A stretch of DNA of 64,000 nucleotides from Misgurnus anguillicaudatus (Eukaryota; Chordata; Actinopteri; Cypriniformes; Cobitidae), in the NCBI RefSeq assembly GCF_027580225.2, contig NC_073342.2, positions 17,291,501-17,355,500 on the forward strand. Reading direction: 5' to 3'. The notes beneath the pieces were generated by a model. That model did no database searches and was not told where the DNA came from. It saw nothing but the letters and a program-made list of their open reading frames with translations. Below, piece by piece: positions 59,111-64,000 of the stretch (position 1 is the stretch's first letter; each line of letters begins with the position of its first letter). The translations under genes and the position numbers were made by a program.

Positions 59111-60039
59111 AAAGGGTAAGAGGAGGCTGTGATATGAGAAAATATGGAGAAAAGGGTATTAAAGATGCACAATGTATAAAGAAGTTAATGCATGAATGGG
59201 TCTTATCAGTGGCACAGAAAAGCGATTGCATGGAGAGGACCATAAGATAGAAAAATCACAGATCTCGTTATTTCTCCTAGACATCAATGAAATTTAATGG
59301 AGAGAAAATGGATAGTTTAGTTCAAAATGGCATTGTTTGAAGTCCTTCTATGGGCTGGTGTCATCTTTCATCTAATGTCCTTTTGGGAGGCTGGATCCAT
59401 ACTGGAGCTGGTGTAATCAATGGGTGCCTCAGGATGGGTGCCTTCATGTTTGTTACTGTAACAATGGCTCTTGTCTAGTGAGAGAGAGAGAGAGAGTTTA
59501 TTAGAGCTTATTTTGCAAATAACAACTTCATCATTAGGTCTATTTGCTGTGTAAGTTCTTCCCTAAAGAATCAGTTCGGGTGGAATGGTCCATCACCAAC
59601 AACTCATGGTTCATGTCTGACCTCTGGCAGGTAAAACACGCCTGACCGGACCTAATTTATATCAACCAATAAACACGTCTGCTCAGCACGTCCTTTTGAC
59701 CTCCCCTGTAGTACCCGACCCGTCCTATTACATGTTTTATGGCACAGATTATAGCAGGTTCAGTCCATTTAATCAACATATGACTGCTGAAATGTTTGGG
59801 AGGGATTGATATTTGAAGATTTGGTTAGGGCCAGGTTAGGGCAACTCCAGTGCCAATATCATTTAGATGTAAACTTTAATGAGCTGTAAATTATGAAATC
59901 CAACACCGTTGTGGCGCTATGGGTATAATAATTTCTCTTAAGGCTGTTTTAGGTGACATTAAAAGTGTGTTAGTGTGAGTTGATGAGTATTATCTGCAAT
60001 CAAAGTCAACCATAGACAGATAGATATACAGATAGATAG
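59111..60039. other. Upstream intergenic DNA, no gene seen
   Basis: Unique-looking, with a short GA run near 59481. From 59980 it begins to show the unit that flanks the minisatellite. Confidence 0.4.
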
Positions 60040-60050
60040 ACAGATTGATA

Positions 60051-60083
<33 letters not shown>

Positions 60084-60085
60084 AT
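60040..60085. repeat. (GATT)n tract
   Basis: About ten GATT/GATA units with single changes. Confidence 0.9.
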
Positions 60086-60152
60086 TTGGTGGGTAATAAT
60101 CTGCTATGAAAGTCAACCACAGTTATATTATAGAAAAGCTGAAGGATGAATG

Positions 60153-61812
60153 GATGTAGGAAAAAGCAGAAGGATGTATGGATGGATGGATGGATAGAAA
60201 AGCAGAATGATGGATGGATAGAAAAGCGGAAAACCGGATGGATGGGTGGATGGATGGATGGATAGAAAAGCAGAATGATGTATGGATGAATGGAAAAGCA
60301 GAAGGTTGGATGGCTGGATGGATGGAAAAGTGGATGCATGGATGGATGGATGGAAAAGCAGAAGAATGAAGAAGTAGAAGGATGGATGGATGGTTGAATG
60401 GAAAAGCGGATGGATGAATGGATGGATGGATGGAAAAGTGGATGCATGGATGGATGGATGGAAAAGCAGAAGAATGAAGAAGCAGAAGGATGGATGGATG
60501 GTTGAATGGAAAAGCGGATGGATGAATGGATGGATGGATGGATGGATGGTAAAGCGGAAGGATGGATGGATGGAAAAGCAGATGGATGGATGGAAAATGA
60601 ATGGAGGGATGGATAAATGGATGGAAAACCGGATGGATGGGTAGATGGATAAATGGATGGAAAAGTGGATGGATGAAAAGCGGATGGATGGAAAAGCGGA
60701 GGATGGATAGATGGACGGATGGAAAAGCGGATGGATGGGTGGATGGAAAAGTGGATGGATGGAAAGGAGAATGGATGGTTGGATGGATGGATTGATGGTT
60801 GGTTGGATGGATGGGTAGAAAATCGGATGGATGGATGGATGGATGGGTGGGTGGAAAAGTGGATGAATGAAAAAGCAGATGGATGGATGGATAGAAAAGC
60901 AGATGGATGGTGTATGGATGGATAGATAGATAGAAAAGTGGATGGATGGTGTATGGATGGATAGATAGATAGAAAAGTGGATGGATGGATGGATGGGTGG
61001 GTGGGTGTAAAAGCAGATGGATGTATAGAAAAGCGGATAGATGGATGGATGGATGGATGGAAAAGTGGATGAATGGAAAAGCAGATGGATGTATAGAAAA
61101 GTGGACGGATGGTCGGATAGAAAATGGAATGGATGGATGGGTGGAAAAGTGGATGGAAAAGCGGATGGATAGAAAAGCGGATGGATGGATTGATGGAAAA
61201 GTGGATGGATGGAAAAGCGGATGCATGGATGGATGGATGGATGGATGGAAAAGAGGATAGATGGATGGATTGAAAAGCAGATGGATGGATGGATGGATGG
61301 ATGGATGGATGGATAAATAGAAAAGCGGATGGAGGGATGGATGGATAGAAAAGCGGATGGATGGATGGATGGATGGATGGAAAAGTGGATGGATGAATAG
61401 ATGGATGTAAAAGAGGATAGATGGATGGATTGAAAAGCAGATGGATGGATGGATGGATGAATGGATGGATGGATGGATAAATAGAAAAGCGGATGGATGG
61501 ATGGATAGAAAAGCGAATGGATGGATTGATGGAAAAGTGGATTAATGGATAGAAAAGCGAATGGATGGATGGAAAAGTGAATGGAAAAGCGGATGGATGG
61601 GTAGAAAAGCAGATGGATTGATGGATAAGAAGATGGAAAAAATGATGGATGGATGGAAAGGCAGATGGATAAATGGAAAAGTGGGTGGATGAATAGATGG
61701 ATGGAAAAGAGGATAGATGGATGGTTGCAAAAGCGCATGGATGGATAGTGGGTAATTATTTGCTATGAAAGTTATATAAAAGCAGATAGATAGATGGATG
61801 GATTGATGGATG
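60153..61812. repeat. GGAT-based minisatellite, about 1.7 kb
   Basis: ATGG/GGAT tetramers are punctuated about every 16-40 bp by AAAAGCGG, AAAAGTGG or AAAAGCAG. The long open frames on the minus strand (up to 536 codons of His-Pro-Ser-Ile) and plus strand (Trp-Met-Asp-Gly) are translations of the repeat. Confidence 0.97.
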
Positions 61813-61940
61813 GATGCATATAGTTTTGTTGGGCAATTATCTGTTATGAAAGTCAACCACAGTTGTTATATAAAAACGGATGGAAATATAGTTTTGTTGG
61901 GCAATTATCTCCAATTAAAGTCAGCCACAGTTGGATGGAT
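61747..61940. repeat. Tandem GGGCAATTATCTG...GTCAACCACAGTT units beside the minisatellite
   Basis: The unit 'gggcaattatctgctatgaa' plus 'agtcaaccacagtt' recurs near 61748 (partial), 61828 and 61890, and also left of the minisatellite near 59985 and 60090. The GGAT tract therefore expanded inside a longer tandem unit. Confidence 0.75.
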
Positions 61941-61965
61941 GGTTGGAAAAGTGGATGGGCGGACA

Positions 61966-61988
61966 GACAGACAGACAGACAGACAGAT
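61966..61988. repeat. (ACAG)n microsatellite
   Basis: About five ACAG units. Confidence 0.9.
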
Positions 61989-62224
61989 ACTTTTTGTGGC
62001 CAAGCCAACACAATTACTCAACTCTCACCTCACTCTCCCTATTTTAGATGCTAAGACCGACGAAGGCTACAAGTCGAAACGTTTGTCTTTGCATCTCCTG
62101 GTTTCATTTAATGTGACAGCACAAGCCAACACATTACCCACAGAGACAATTATATTACCTTTAAAACTAATACAATTCACATTATAACCATTAAATCCAA
62201 CAGAATTTCTGTTTTTAGACACAT
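61989..62224. other. Possible retroelement tail
   Basis: 'CCAAGCCAACACAATTAC' recurs as 'caagccaacacattac' at about 62125. It contains a ribozyme-like word at 62057-62080. No assignment. Confidence 0.3.
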
Positions 62225-62463
62225 GAAGAGTTTCGTTGCAAAACTCAGGTTTTAACATTTTTTGTCAAAACATGTTTATTATTATGTTATCATGTTATTA
62301 TTTTGTTTTAAAGTGCCACTTAGCTGAATTTTTTAAGTTATGAAGGTTTAAATCAAAACAAACCAACTGCAGTTGAATTGATATTAATTGGAATGCACAA
62401 CGAAAAAACAAGATTTCTGAAAAATAAAAAACGGAGTGATCTCGTTTTTCAACGAAACTCTTC
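62225..62463. mobile_element. Short GAAGAGTTT-terminus MITE with 4-bp target duplication
   Basis: The ends GAAGAGTTTCGTTGCAAAAC and GTTTTTCAACGAAACTCTTC are inverted. ACAT at 62221-62224 and 62464-62467 is the target duplication. It is a deletion-type relative of the elements at 9686 and 16612. Confidence 0.8.
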
Positions 62464-62599
62464 ACATGTTGTGTCCACACAAGTCTCAGTTTAAACCTGA
62501 TCCAAAAGTGTCACGGAAACACCAGATTGCTCCAAATAGAAGCCGGTCTGCTCACTAAACACAAGTTTTCACTTAATTAAATCAGTGATTTACAGCGTT

Positions 62600-63060
62600 C
62601 TCCTCTCTAGCGGAATCACACACACTCCTTCCTCTTCACACACCCCTCCTCCCCAACCCTCTCACTCTGAAATATTCATGTTGAAAAGAACACATTTATC
62701 CAAGCTGCTAACATCGTGTCATTGCTGCTATTGTCTGATGTCAACCTCTTAATTATAGCTTCTGATAGCGATACAGTATTTCCTTCATTTCTGTTCATCG
62801 CTCAACCTCCGCCGTCCTCCCGCTAAAGGTGATTAGCGACATTTTATGTCATATCGTTCGTCTGTTTGACAGCCAGCGCAAGCGAACTGGATTAGATAGG
62901 ACGGCCGAATGAGATAGGCCTGAATCAAATTAAAACGCTGGGGATTATACAATCTTTTAATTATGCGGTCAGACAAGGAATATTACCTCTGTGTTATTCG
63001 ATTCTTATAAAGGGGCTTGATGTAAATTGACCATTTAAATACTTTGTTCATTTGCGCAGT
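62600..63060. promoter_or_regulatory. Candidate upstream regulatory block
   Basis: A sharply delimited repeat-free block with TCTTAATTATAGCTTCTGAT near 62748, AAAGGTGATTAGCGAC near 62825, TTTGACAGCC near 62867 and CTTTTAATTATGCGG near 62955. Dense in homeodomain and Meis-like (TGACAG) words. No coding frame. Confidence 0.45.
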
Positions 63061-64000
63061 AACATTTCAGTGGCCTGAGAAATGTGCTGCCACAAATTGA
63101 AAAACACAACTTATCAAATTAGTGCCATGTTTTATGAAATAGCCTGCAGACTCAAACAAAAACTGTAATATCTTTTCTGGCCTCATAAAATGATATTTCT
63201 CACTCAAACTGGCATTTAGTATTCAATTGAATATTATGAGCGAGTTTCATGGGAAATTATTTTGCCTTTATCTTAAGATGACACAGAACAGCAGCCCTTT
63301 ATGCTGTATTGACATTTTGAAGTAGTGACAGAGAGGGAAAAACTTGATAGTGTGACCTTAATGATAGTTTGTCAGTCATCTGTGTATACCCAGAGGAGAT
63401 ATTTAAGTGTGTGTATCGAAGCCCATTTAGGCACTGTTAGCAATGGAAAGACCTAAACAGAGAACTGTTTTAGAGAAGAAATAATCTACTCTAAAGAGAT
63501 GGTTGTTATTGATTCTTTACAGATTCCTTACAGAGGTTAAAAGTGCAATGCCTGACTTTTAGAAGGATCTCTTGACAAAAATCTAATATAATATACATAA
63601 CTATATTATCAGTGGTGTATAAAGACCTTACATAATGAACTGTACTGTTTTTATTGCTTTAGAATGAGCCGTTTTTATCTACATACACTGCAGGTCTCCT
63701 TACAAAGAAGTCACCATCATGTTTCTACAGTAGCCTTAATGAAAAAAAGCATAAAATATAAAATAATTTTATTAGATATTTTTGTTCACAAAATACATAT
63801 AAAGGGACTGTTTCTGTTTGAATTAAACTTTTTGTAAGCTTAAAGGGATAGTTGAAAATAATGTCATTAATGACTCACCCTCATGTCGTTCCAAACTCAT
63901 AAGATCTCTGTTCATCTTCAGAACACAATTTAAGATGTTTTAGATTTAGTCCAAGAGCTTGCTGACCCTTCACTGAAAATCTACGTACGTTATAGTGTCC
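63061..64000. other. Upstream intergenic DNA to the window edge
   Basis: AT-rich. 63840-64000 begins 'AAAGGGATAGTTGAAAATAA' and 'gactcaccctcatgtcgttc', a sequence I know from memory as a common fish repeat; it runs off the window. Nothing else seen. Confidence 0.4.

Noticed and set aside
60128..61738. 536-codon minus-strand open frame rich in His, Pro, Ser, Ile and Phe
   Set aside because: It is the translation of the GGAT minisatellite. Open frames occur in other phases and on the other strand, with no splice sites or start context.

Overview
The window is vertebrate nuclear DNA, most likely from a cyprinid-type teleost. It carries one recognisable host gene, a pax6 orthologue on the minus strand, set in about 45 kb of non-coding DNA. 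The fish call rests on the split N-terminal extension beginning MPQKEYYN, a four-residue-shorter C-terminal domain than in mammals, and many repeat families that I know from memory from cyprinid genomes (tRNA-type SINEs, short hairpin elements, a Tc1-like element). I could not decide between the teleost paralogues pax6a and pax6b.

Layout. 1-26,400: DNA downstream of pax6, holding several blocks that look like conserved regulatory elements (about 1.74-2.12, 5.44-6.81 and 12.86-13.56 kb) separated by transposons, including two Russian-doll stacks (9.62-12.21 and 20.82-23.51 kb). In other vertebrates this side of PAX6 holds remote enhancers inside elp4 introns, but I found no elp4 exon. 26,425-39,277: pax6 3'UTR and eleven constitutive coding exons plus the 42-bp alternative exon 5a. 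42,479-~42,830: probable 5' non-coding exon with a CCAAT/CRE-type promoter. 43-64 kb: upstream non-coding DNA with further enhancer-like blocks, a broken Tc1-like transposase at 56.6-57.5 kb, and a 1.7-kb GGAT minisatellite at 60.15-61.81 kb.

The pax6 exons join in frame to 437 residues (451 with exon 5a): an alternative leader of 19 residues, paired domain (23-149), linker, homeodomain (229-288) and a Pro/Ser/Thr-rich transactivation tail ending in MSQYWPRLQ. Every splice site is GT-AG except the acceptor of the last exon, which reads GG. A frame-preserving substitute AG lies 33 nt upstream and another 27 nt downstream. This is the most testable oddity in the window. The other main points are a miR-7 seed match in a 3'UTR block that matches my memory of mammalian PAX6, a perfect Pbx-Meis composite site in a downstream enhancer-like block, and a transposon family with GAAGAGTTT termini and exact 4-bp target-site duplications at three copies.

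No other protein-coding gene is supported. The long open frames elsewhere are shadows of simple repeats, transposons or GC-rich non-coding blocks. No conservation search could be run, so all enhancer calls are inference from composition and motif content.
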